From an uncultured Verrucomicrobiota bacterium (GTDB lineage Bacteria > Verrucomicrobiota > Kiritimatiellia > RFP12 > UBA1067): 11,299 nucleotides of DNA. Of this stretch, positions 1-6,536 are shown one piece after another. The first letter of the stretch is position 1. Each line of letters begins with the position of its first letter. Under the pieces are notes generated by a model. The model saw nothing but the letters and a program-made list of their open reading frames with translations, searched no databases and was not told where the DNA came from. The position numbers and the translations under genes are program-made. Where the stretch lies: assembly GCA_946631535.1 (NCBI GenBank), contig CAMPAF010000067.1, positions 1 through 11,299 of the forward strand, read 5' to 3'.

Positions 1-831
1 CTGCGGCAGCACGATGCCGTTGTAGAGCGTGCGTCCGCCGTCGGGCGTGTCGGGCACGGACTGCGATGGCAACGCCTTCCAGCAGGGCGTACCGACGTGC
101 GCCTTATCAGGCTGGAGGAATTCGCCGGGCGTCAGCACGCGGTCGGAGAGACGACAGCCGGAGAGCGATCCCGCAATCACGTTCCCGCAGCGGCCACGCC
201 CGCCGAGGGCGAAGCGCGTGCCGCCGGTGAACGCGCCCTCGAACGCCTTGACGGCGCACCGTCCAGACGGTTGGCCGTCGAGGTAGAATCGCCATTCGGC
301 CTCGCCCGCCGCCGTGCGGTGGTCAAACGTGAGCGCGAAGCGATGCCAGCCGTTCGTGAGCGTGTTCGGGTCGGTAACAGTCGTCAGCAGCGAATCGCCC
401 GTGCGGGGCGTTCCCGCGAAGATCTGCCAGGCGAGGCCCTTGTGGATGCTATCGCGGCGGAGCGTGAGGAACCAGCGGCTGTCGCCCCCGAACGCGCTCA
501 CCACCATCCATGTCTCGCCTTTGTTCGGCAGACGCACGAAGTTGTACCAGCCCTCCACGGTAAAGTCGTTCGTGGGCGTCACGTAGCGCCCCGCCGTGTC
601 GCTGAAGGCGAAGTCGCTCGCCTCCGCGCCGCCAGCCGCCATCAACGCCGTACGCCCGTCGCCCAACGTGCCGACGTGCGTCACGTCACCCACGATGAGG
701 TCGTTCGCGGACGACACGGCGCACCGTCCGTCCGGACACCCCTTCTCGTCGCACCCCAGCGGCCACTCCGCCACCGTCCGCGCCTGGACGGACAACGCCA
801 GCAACAGACAAGGGACAATCACTCTCTTCAT
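1..831 (-). CDS. Secreted LamG-domain protein, N-terminal 277 residues (3' end beyond the left edge)
   Basis: An open frame runs without a stop from an ATG at 831 to the left edge, so the C-terminus is missing. Residues 1-17 form a signal peptide (basic MKR, then a Leu/Val-rich core, probable cleavage after VQA). Residues 18-240 are one LamG/concanavalin-like jelly-roll unit. Landmarks are RTVAEWPL (18-25), FTVEGW (90-95), RWFLTLRR (119-126), LTNGWHRFAL (158-167), WRFYLDG (180-186) and CRLSDRVLTPGEFL (226-239). The same landmarks occur in unit 1 of the upstream gene, so the two are paralogues, and the 24-base gap suggests co-transcription. The start is fixed by an AAGGAGAA Shine-Dalgarno nine bases upstream. 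After about residue 245 the sequence leaves the LamG pattern and ends in YNGIVLPQ, so another domain, possibly enzymatic, may follow outside the window. LamG domains usually bind glycans or proteins; the ligand here is unknown. Confidence 0.9.
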   Translation of the reverse strand, partial: MKRVIVPCLLLALSVQARTVAEWPLGCDEKGCPDGRCAVSSANDLIVGDVTHVGTLGDGRTALMAAGGAEASDFAFSDTAGRYVTPTNDFTVEGWYNFVRLPNKGETWMVVSAFGGDSRWFLTLRRDSIHKGLAWQIFAGTPRTGDSLLTTVTDPNTLTNGWHRFALTFDHRTAAGEAEWRFYLDGQPSGRCAVKAFEGAFTGGTRFALGGRGRCGNVIAGSLSGCRLSDRVLTPGEFLQPDKAHVGTPCWKALPSQSVPDTPDGGRTLYNGIVLPQ

Positions 832-840
832 TTTACCGTT

Positions 841-846
841 CTCCTT
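841..846 (-). promoter_or_regulatory. Shine-Dalgarno for the partial LamG gene
   Basis: AAGGAG reads on the minus strand nine bases before the ATG at 831. It lies in the 24-base gap after the upstream LamG gene and supports translation of the second gene from a shared transcript. Confidence 0.75.
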
Positions 847-855
847 AAATCAAAA

Positions 856-3800
856 TCACCGAAAGATCATAAGCGTGCCCTTGGGCGGCATCCAGAGGAT
901 GTCATCCACGCTACGCACGCCGCGCGAGATGCGCCACATGTCGTACCCGCCGACGAATGACGTATCGCCATCGAACGCGCCCAGGCGGAACTCGGCGCGG
1001 TCGAATATGCCGGAAGGACGCCAGGCGTTCGTCACGCTCCCAACTGTCTCTCCATCCACGAGAAGCGACCACGCGCCGTCACCAGCTGACCGATCGTAGC
1101 GAAGCGCCAGGTGTCTCCACTCGCCTTCCAGCGATGACGCGTCCGCCAGCAACACGCCGTCCGCCAGCATGCTCACAGGAAACATCCCTTCCGCATGGAG
1201 GCGTATCGTCGGCGTCGCGCCGGTGGAATCGAGGACGAGTTTCCATCCGCCTTTGCCGTCCGCGTACGTTCCGCAGATCACCTCGGCGACGGTCCCCTGC
1301 GAACGTGTCCAGCGGATCCATCCCTCGACGGCAAACGAATCGTCGAGGTCCACGTACGTGCCGGCCTCCTTCGCCTGCGCGTACCCTCCGGCGGACATCT
1401 GGACGGCGCCTGCGTTCGCCGACGCGTCGCCCGTGAAGTTCGCCGACGTATCCGGGCGCGGGACGCGGCCGCGTGCCCCGACGGCAAGGCCTGACACACC
1501 GGACGCGACCGTGAAGTCGTTCAGACCGTCCGCACCGTCGATCCTTCCCGTGAGGTCGAGCGCAGACGCCCCTTCCAACGGCCAGTAGGCTCGGCTTTCC
1601 GGCGTGGCCGACCGCGCGCACAGGAACTCGTCCGGTCCAAGGACTCCTTGGCTGATGCGGAGCGTCGACATCTTGCCCTTAAAGCTATTCGCAGTAGAAT
1701 ACCTTCCACCCAAGAACATGAACGACGGCACATATTTGGTCGTGCCGGCCTCCGTACCGATCGTCCCCTTCTTTTCCCCGTTCAGATAGAGGTCAAACCA
1801 GTAATTTCCATCTTCGACGCGAGATGTGAGCGCAAGATGCGTCCATGCATTGAGCGGCAACAAGATAGGCTGTCCGTCACCGTCCAGGAACTGCATGTCG
1901 TTGTTCCCGTTGAGTCCGTTGGCAAACATGACGAACCCGTTAGGGCGATAGGTGAGGTTGACGTGCTGTGTACCTATGTTCTGGTTGCCCAATCCCTTGA
2001 GAGCGCCGTTTCCCGCGATAAAGATGAACTCATGTCCAGACGTCGGCTGGGAATCACGGTACAGGTAGACCTCGAACGTGCTGCCGTAGTCGCTTGCGAG
2101 CGTCGCCACGGTGGCGGCGTCGTTGCAGATGACGTAGGAACTGGACGCCGCGCCGGACACGTTGAAGCCGACGCTTCCGTTCGCCGCAGCCGACACTCCC
2201 GGAACGTCGGGCGCGCCGTCGCACGCGGTTGCCATGTACTGCGCCGCAAGCGGCTCCTCGAACGTATACGTGCCAACCACGTCAGTGCCGTCGATGTATA
2301 TTCCGTTCTGGACATTCATCGGCCAGAGCGCAAGAACGTCGGCGGCTGCCGTACCGTTGGTGACGCACATGAGCTGCAAGGGCTGCAGTGCCGCCCTTGA
2401 GGCACGCCAGCAGTCGTATTTCGCCGACATGACAAAATCCGAGTTCTCCGGCTGGCTGCCGAATACAAGCCTGCGCGAATTGGCATCGACCGCCCCGTCG
2501 CGCGGCGCGACGGCGTTTGTCGCCGCCCCTGCCAACGTTCCGTCGACATAGCAGTACCATGCGCCGGTCGCGCCATCGCCGCCCACGTGGTCGTAGGCCA
2601 GCGCAAGATGGACCCATCGCCCCTCATGCCCGGAGATGTCGCCTATTTCCGTTTCAGGGAGCACAACTCCCGTCCCGTCCTGTACAAAGAGGCGAAGCTT
2701 GCGTTCGCCGCGCGCCTTCCCCACCTGGAACACCCAGCCGACGGCGCTCGGCCGAGTGCCGCAGATATGGCTGTTGGCGTACTTGTTCCTGGCATCCGCA
2801 TGATCGAAGTCGCGGCATTCCAGCTTGAGCCATCCCTCCACCGTGAAATCGTTCGTGAGCGAAAGTTCCGCGCCTATCTCATGGACGACAAGACGCGTCG
2901 ACGCCTTGTACTTGCGGCTGAACAGGCATCCGGCATTGCCGCCGGGGAGGATGACGGTGGGATTTGGCGGATTGCCGGTGAACGCACAGTCGCCATCCGA
3001 ATAGAACGTGCCGTACGAATAGGCCGTAGTGTCCGGCGTCCACGGGTGGAACGCGGTGAAGCCACCGGTCAGGTGCGCCGTGCCGACGGACGGCTCGCCG
3101 CTGATGCCGCCCTGCGCGTCGCGGTCAAGCTTCCACAGCGCCACGGTCCTGTGCGTGTTCCCTCCGTAGTTCAGGAATTCCTCGGGGGACAGGGCCTTGT
3201 CAGAGAGCCGGCAGTAGGAAAGGCTGCCCTTCAGGATGCGGTCGTTGGAGACATTGCGTCCGCCAAGGGCCAAGAACCCAGTCGACGACACGGTTCCCGT
3301 ACATTTACTCGCGACCTTTGATCCCAGCTCCACGCCATCCTGGTAGAAGCGCCAGATGACATCCGACGCACGTTGCCGAAGGGAGAGCGCGAAGTGGTGC
3401 CAGCCGTTTGTGAGGGAATCGACCTGTTCCGCGTCCAGCGTCGCGAGGATCGCGTCGCCGGTGTTGTGGCGCTGGGAATAAATCTGCCAGGTGACGCCGG
3501 TGTTGGCCTTGGCCGGACTGTTGCGCCGGAGCGTCAGGAACCACCGCTGGCTGGTGGCTGCGGTATTGTTCCCATCGCCGCTGGCGATGAAGAAGAACTG
3601 TCCTGACGCAGGAAGCTCCGGCATGCGGATCCATCCCTCGAGCGTGAAGTCGTTCGTGACGGCCACCGCGGCCGCGACGGCCGTCCCGCCTTCCTTCGCG
3701 AAGAGCCATCCCGCGCCGCTCGACGCGGACACGTAACCTGCGGACGTCCGCGCGGGAGTGAAACGCCAGTTGCGCGTCTCAATGTTCGGCGGCAGGGTCC

Positions 3801-3996
3801 AGCCGATGTCCGTATAGTCCTGCTCGAAGGTAACGTACGGATTGACGACAAGATTGTTTTCCTTGGCAAGCGCGCACCCGCCATCGGGCTTGCCGCCTTC
3901 ATGGTTCAGCGGCCACAGCGCCACCGTCCGCGCCGACAACGACGACACGGCAAGGGCAAGGGCAAGGCACACGGTCAATTGTTTCGTTCTTCTCAT
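856..3996 (-). CDS. Large secreted protein of four LamG-like units, 1046 aa
   Basis: The preferred start is the ATG at 3996. It has an AAAAGGA Shine-Dalgarno 7 bases upstream and gives a clean signal peptide (MRRTKQ, hydrophobic core, cleavage near SLSA before RTVALWPL). The frame is open to 4053, but the extra residues are charged and spoil the signal. Four LamG/concanavalin-like units follow. Each opens with an A-(L/Y)-W-(P/K)-(L/M) motif at about residues 26-30, 286-290, 556-560 and 803-807, with core strands FTLEGW (117), FTVEGW (384), FEVYLY (641, most diverged) and FAVEGW (888). No catalytic domain, membrane segment or standard anchor is seen. The tail ends GTLMIFR at the stop. The role is inferred to be extracellular or surface glycan/protein binding. 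It is transcribed away from an AraC-family gene and followed 24 bases later by a paralogue. LamG identification is firm; the ligand is unknown. Confidence 0.93.
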   Translation of the reverse strand: MRRTKQLTVCLALALAVSSLSARTVALWPLNHEGGKPDGGCALAKENNLVVNPYVTFEQDYTDIGWTLPPNIETRNWRFTPARTSAGYVSASSGAGWLFAKEGGTAVAAAVAVTNDFTLEGWIRMPELPASGQFFFIASGDGNNTAATSQRWFLTLRRNSPAKANTGVTWQIYSQRHNTGDAILATLDAEQVDSLTNGWHHFALSLRQRASDVIWRFYQDGVELGSKVASKCTGTVSSTGFLALGGRNVSNDRILKGSLSYCRLSDKALSPEEFLNYGGNTHRTVALWKLDRDAQGGISGEPSVGTAHLTGGFTAFHPWTPDTTAYSYGTFYSDGDCAFTGNPPNPTVILPGGNAGCLFSRKYKASTRLVVHEIGAELSLTNDFTVEGWLKLECRDFDHADARNKYANSHICGTRPSAVGWVFQVGKARGERKLRLFVQDGTGVVLPETEIGDISGHEGRWVHLALAYDHVGGDGATGAWYCYVDGTLAGAATNAVAPRDGAVDANSRRLVFGSQPENSDFVMSAKYDCWRASRAALQPLQLMCVTNGTAAADVLALWPMNVQNGIYIDGTDVVGTYTFEEPLAAQYMATACDGAPDVPGVSAAANGSVGFNVSGAASSSYVICNDAATVATLASDYGSTFEVYLYRDSQPTSGHEFIFIAGNGALKGLGNQNIGTQHVNLTYRPNGFVMFANGLNGNNDMQFLDGDGQPILLPLNAWTHLALTSRVEDGNYWFDLYLNGEKKGTIGTEAGTTKYVPSFMFLGGRYSTANSFKGKMSTLRISQGVLGPDEFLCARSATPESRAYWPLEGASALDLTGRIDGADGLNDFTVASGVSGLAVGARGRVPRPDTSANFTGDASANAGAVQMSAGGYAQAKEAGTYVDLDDSFAVEGWIRWTRSQGTVAEVICGTYADGKGGWKLVLDSTGATPTIRLHAEGMFPVSMLADGVLLADASSLEGEWRHLALRYDRSAGDGAWSLLVDGETVGSVTNAWRPSGIFDRAEFRLGAFDGDTSFVGGYDMWRISRGVRSVDDILWMPPKGTLMIFR

Positions 3997-4003
3997 GGCA
4001 CGA

Positions 4004-4010
4004 TCCTTTT
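4004..4010 (-). promoter_or_regulatory. Shine-Dalgarno deciding the start at 3996
   Basis: AAAAGGA on the minus strand, 7 bases before the ATG at 3996. It supports that internal start over the longer frame beginning at 4053, which would also overlap the probable promoter at 4033-4041. Confidence 0.65.
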
Positions 4011-4032
4011 GATGTTTACGGCGGTCAGGAGA

Positions 4033-4041
4033 AGTATACCA
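4033..4041 (-). promoter_or_regulatory. Extended -10 promoter element for the LamG operon
   Basis: TGGTATACT on the minus strand matches an extended -10 (TGn plus TATACT, 5 of 6 to TATAAT). Transcription would start near 4026, giving a leader of about 30 bases that contains the Shine-Dalgarno. No convincing -35 hexamer lies 16-18 bases upstream, which would fit a promoter relying on the extended -10 or on an activator such as the divergent AraC-family protein. Confidence 0.5.
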
Positions 4042-4086
4042 AAGCCGCATCACAATTCTTTCCTATTTGAACAGTGAAGGATTGCG

Positions 4087-4104
4087 ACATTTCGGGAGAA
4101 ATGT
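4087..4104. promoter_or_regulatory. 18-base perfect palindrome in the divergent promoter region (candidate operator)
   Basis: Seven-base arms ACATTTC and GAAATGT flank a GGGA spacer. The palindrome sits directly upstream of, and abuts, the AraC-gene -10 element, and lies about 45 bases upstream of the LamG operon -10. This position suits an operator acting on one or both divergent genes. A transcription-factor site is inferred; the binding protein is not known. AraC proteins usually prefer direct repeats, so another regulator is possible. Confidence 0.45.
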
Positions 4105-4112
4105 GATATACT
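4104..4112 (+). promoter_or_regulatory. Extended -10 promoter element of the AraC-family gene
   Basis: TGATATACT is an extended -10 ending only 6 bases before the ATG at 4119. The best upstream partner is TTGCGA at 4082-4087 with a long 19-base spacer. The predicted transcription start falls on or within a base or two of the start codon, implying a leaderless mRNA. Confidence 0.5.
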
Positions 4113-4118
4113 CGCGGC

Positions 4119-4964
4119 ATGTTCAAATCGAAGACAGGCAAGGACATCGGACTGGCGGCGCTCGACACGGTCGAGGCGATGCGCCACCACGACACGTACC
4201 GGCAGGACTGGCACGCGCATCCGTTCTGGGAGACCCACTACATCCTTTCCGGACGCCTCACGTACGAATTCGCGAAAAGCGCCCCCGTCACCCTTCTCGG
4301 CGGTGCGTTTCTCGTGATTCCGCCGGACATGCGGCACCGCGCCGTGAACACGGCCGCCACGCCGTCCGTCCACCTCGGCATGCGCTGGCATCCGCCCTCG
4401 GCACCCACCGCATTTTCGCCTTTCACGGCATCGGAGCGTAAAGCCCTCTTCGCCGCTCTCGCGGACAGGTCGCTGGCCGCACAGACGACCCCGCCCGATC
4501 TGACGCGCGTTCTCCGCGAGCTGTTTGCCGCCGTGGAGAACGACGAACCCGATGCGGGCTACGTCCGGCTGCTTGCCTGGACCGTCCTCTCGCGCACCGC
4601 CCGCGCGATGCGATTCCACGGCACCACTCCGCGCGAGGACGCCGACGCCGTCGTGCGCTCGGTGGCCGACCGCATCCGCCGCGACTGCGGCGAACACGTC
4701 CGCATGGCCGACCTGATTGCGTTCTCCGGCTACTCCCAGACGCGTTTCTTCATGCTCTTCCGCGAGAAAATGGGGCTTTCCCCGAACCAATTCCTCACGC
4801 GCTGCCGCATCGACAAGGCGAAGCAGCTCATGCAGACGCCAGGCGACATGTCGTTGTTGGACATCGCCCTCGCCTGCGGCTTCGCCACGGCCTCGCACTT
4901 CGCCGCCACCTTCCGCCGCTACGAAGGCGTCACCCCATCCTCCATGAAACGCAGGCGTTCTTAA
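4119..4964 (+). CDS. AraC-family transcriptional regulator with cupin-type sensor domain, 281 aa
   Basis: The N-terminal half (about residues 22-95) has the AraC cupin ligand-binding signature: DWHAHPFWETHYILSG with H32, H34 and E38, followed by FLVIPPDMRH. The C-terminal half (about 180-276) is the AraC double helix-turn-helix: MADLIAFSGYSQTRFFMLFR with MGLSPNQFL, then LLDIALACGFATASHFAATFRRYEGVTPS. Length is normal for the family. These regulators generally sense a small ligand, often a sugar, and act on nearby promoters. Here the gene diverges from the LamG pair across 122 bases holding a palindrome, so control of that operon and of itself is likely but inferred. The ATG has no Shine-Dalgarno at a usable distance; GGGAGAA at 4094-4100 is too far away. 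A -10 element lies just before it. Confidence 0.93.
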   Translation: MFKSKTGKDIGLAALDTVEAMRHHDTYRQDWHAHPFWETHYILSGRLTYEFAKSAPVTLLGGAFLVIPPDMRHRAVNTAATPSVHLGMRWHPPSAPTAFSPFTASERKALFAALADRSLAAQTTPPDLTRVLRELFAAVENDEPDAGYVRLLAWTVLSRTARAMRFHGTTPREDADAVVRSVADRIRRDCGEHVRMADLIAFSGYSQTRFFMLFREKMGLSPNQFLTRCRIDKAKQLMQTPGDMSLLDIALACGFATASHFAATFRRYEGVTPSSMKRRRS

Positions 4965-4986
4965 TCGCCAAACGGCTTAGGAATCT

Positions 4987-5056
4987 GTCAGTAACTCATC
5001 TAGAAATCCATTTACTGACGCGTATCACGCAAAAATACCAAGATACTTGTCAGTAA
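4987..5056. repeat. Three copies of octamer GTCAGTAA (two direct, one inverted)
   Basis: GTCAGTAA occurs at 4987-4994 and 5049-5056, and inverted (TTACTGAC) at 5012-5019. The direct copies share the 9-mer TGTCAGTAA. The third copy overlaps the -35 of the ATPase gene promoter, so the set could be operator sites. Copies one and two form an inverted repeat with a 17-base loop but no T-tract follows, so a terminator is unlikely. Confidence 0.55.
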
Positions 5057-5076
5057 GTAGGTCATTATGGTACAAT
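5047..5076 (+). promoter_or_regulatory. Sigma-70-like promoter of the ATPase gene
   Basis: TTGTCA (5047-5052) and TACAAT (5071-5076) are each 5 of 6 to consensus, with an 18-base spacer and a TGG extension before the -10. Transcription would begin near 5083. The gene is therefore expressed independently of the AraC gene ending at 4964. The rest of 4965-5108 is AT-rich with no further gene visible. Confidence 0.6.
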
Positions 5077-5095
5077 AATGACGCGAAAGCCAAAA

Positions 5096-5100
5096 GAGGA
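5096..5100 (+). promoter_or_regulatory. Shine-Dalgarno of the ATPase gene
   Basis: GAGGA eight bases before the ATG at 5109 supports that start. Confidence 0.65.
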
Positions 5101-5108
5101 CATCCGAA

Positions 5109-6536
5109 ATGCAATTGATTGGCAGAAAGAATGAAGTCCGCACGCTTGAATGGGACTTGCAGAAAAGCGAATCCCAGTTTGTGGCCATTTACGGTCGACG
5201 GCGCATAGGCAAGACATACCTCGTCAGAGAGATGTTCAACGACTCTTTCACCTTCTCGCACACGGGGCTTCGCGGAGGCGACAAGAAAGCCCAACTCGCC
5301 GCATTCAGGGCTTCGCTGACAAAGTACGGACGAACGAAATGCCCGACTCTCAAGAACTGGGCTGCTGCTTTTGAGGAACTCGACAACCTTTTGGCAGCCG
5401 CCCCAGAAGGCAGAAAGATCCTTTTCATCGACGAACTGCCATGGATGGACACCCCGCGTTCCGATCTGCTCGTTGGGCTGGAGGGTTTCTGGAACGGACG
5501 CGCCTCCGCCCGCGCGGAGAAGGACGTGTTTCTCGTCGTGTGCGGTTCGGCATCCTCCTGGATCGTGAAAAACCTTCTTGGAGACACGGGCGGACTGTAC
5601 GGACGCCTGACCGACAGAATCTGGCTCCGTCCGTTCACGCTCGCGGAATGCGAGGTCTACGCAGACAGGCTGGGGCTCGCCATGTCGAGACAGGAACTCT
5701 GCGAGGCATACATGATATTCGGCGGCGTCCCCTACTACTGGAACCTTCTCAGGCCCGACATGAGCCTGGCGCAGAACATCGACGCCCTCTTCTTCTCCGA
5801 CCATGGTGCCCTGCGCGACGAGTTCGGTTTTCTGTACTCCTCGATATTCAGAAAGGCCCACAACCACATCGCCATTGTCGAGGCGCTGTCAAAGAAGAAG
5901 TCCGGTCTGACGCGTGAGGAAATCGCGGCAGCGGCAAAACAGAAGCTCGGCGGAAACTTCAAGACCAGGTTGAAAGAGCTGGAACAGTGCGACTTCATAC
6001 GTAAATACATCCCGCCAGACAGGAAGAACAGAGGCGCCGTGTTCCAGCTCATCGACAACTTCACGATCTTCCACTATGCGTTCGCCGCCGCCTGCAACGA
6101 ACGCGACGAGCATCTCTGGACGAATTCGCAATCATCTCCGCGGCTCGCGGCATGGAGAGGCCTTTCGTTTGAACGTGTCTGCCTCCAGCACGTCGAGGCG
6201 ATCAAGAAGGCGCTCGGCGTTTCCGGCGTGCGTACAAGCGCGTATACATGGCGCGCCGCCCAAGGCGGCGAAGGAAACGGCGCCCAGATCGACCTGGTGC
6301 TTGACCGTGGCGACGGCGTCATCAATCTGTGCGAGATGAAGTATTCCGCCGTCCCCTACGAAATCGATGCCGACGAGGCCGCACGGCTGAAACATCGAAA
6401 GGAGATGTTCATTCGCGAAACCGGAACGCGAAAGACGTGTCGGACAACGCTCGTCACCTCCGCCGGACTCAAAGCGAACAAATACCGCTGGACGGCTGAA
6501 GCAGAAGTCACTCTGGACGATCTGTTCGCTACCTGA
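5109..6536 (+). CDS. AAA+/STAND-like ATPase with C-terminal DUF234-type nuclease-like domain, 475 aa
   Basis: Walker A is GRRRIGKT (residues 29-36) and Walker B is ILFIDEL (104-110, D108 and E109). A sensor-like strand FLVVCGSASS (141-150) and arginine-bearing GRLTDR (165-170) follow. Residues about 254-300 look like a winged helix (LTREEIAAAA, then LKELEQCDFI). The C-terminus carries a PD-(D/E)XK-like pattern: FE at 354-355, QIDLVLDR with D395, and INLCEMKY with E409 and K411. This is the arrangement of the COG1672 prokaryotic ATPases with a DUF234 domain, which are common in gut anaerobes and archaea. Their function is poorly known; defence or mobile-element roles have been suggested. The gene has its own promoter, sits in AT-richer DNA than its neighbours, and its last 8 bases overlap the convergent LamG gene. 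Family assignment is confident, the biological role is not. Confidence 0.92.
   Translation: MQLIGRKNEVRTLEWDLQKSESQFVAIYGRRRIGKTYLVREMFNDSFTFSHTGLRGGDKKAQLAAFRASLTKYGRTKCPTLKNWAAAFEELDNLLAAAPEGRKILFIDELPWMDTPRSDLLVGLEGFWNGRASARAEKDVFLVVCGSASSWIVKNLLGDTGGLYGRLTDRIWLRPFTLAECEVYADRLGLAMSRQELCEAYMIFGGVPYYWNLLRPDMSLAQNIDALFFSDHGALRDEFGFLYSSIFRKAHNHIAIVEALSKKKSGLTREEIAAAAKQKLGGNFKTRLKELEQCDFIRKYIPPDRKNRGAVFQLIDNFTIFHYAFAAACNERDEHLWTNSQSSPRLAAWRGLSFERVCLQHVEAIKKALGVSGVRTSAYTWRAAQGGEGNGAQIDLVLDRGDGVINLCEMKYSAVPYEIDADEAARLKHRKEMFIRETGTRKTCRTTLVTSAGLKANKYRWTAEAEVTLDDLFAT

Noticed and set aside
14..17. FASC near the N-terminus of the 711-residue LamG protein (about 8611-8622) as a lipobox
   Set aside because: Phe replaces the usual Leu at -3 and a second Cys follows; this is too weak to call a lipoprotein. 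The coordinates given for this item are residue numbers.
97..960. 287-residue plus-strand open frame at the left edge
   Set aside because: It is opposite the signal peptide and LamG unit of the partial gene and runs across a real intergenic gap. It is Arg/Ala-rich with no motif.
3997..4053. Upstream start at 4053 for the 1046-residue LamG protein
   Set aside because: It would put charged residues before the signal peptide and overlap the probable promoter. The ATG at 3996 has a Shine-Dalgarno and an ideal signal peptide.
4050..4898. 282-residue minus-strand open frame opposite the AraC gene
   Set aside because: Shadow of a convincing cupin plus double helix-turn-helix gene; Gly/Arg-rich with no domain.
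4987..5019. GTCAGTAA/TTACTGAC inverted repeat as a terminator of the AraC gene
   Set aside because: The arms are AT-rich, the loop is 17 bases and no T-tract follows; a third copy at the ATPase -35 points to protein binding instead.
5025..5867. 280-residue minus-strand open frame opposite the ATPase gene
   Set aside because: Antisense to Walker A and B coding sequence; no motif, and it extends into the promoter region.
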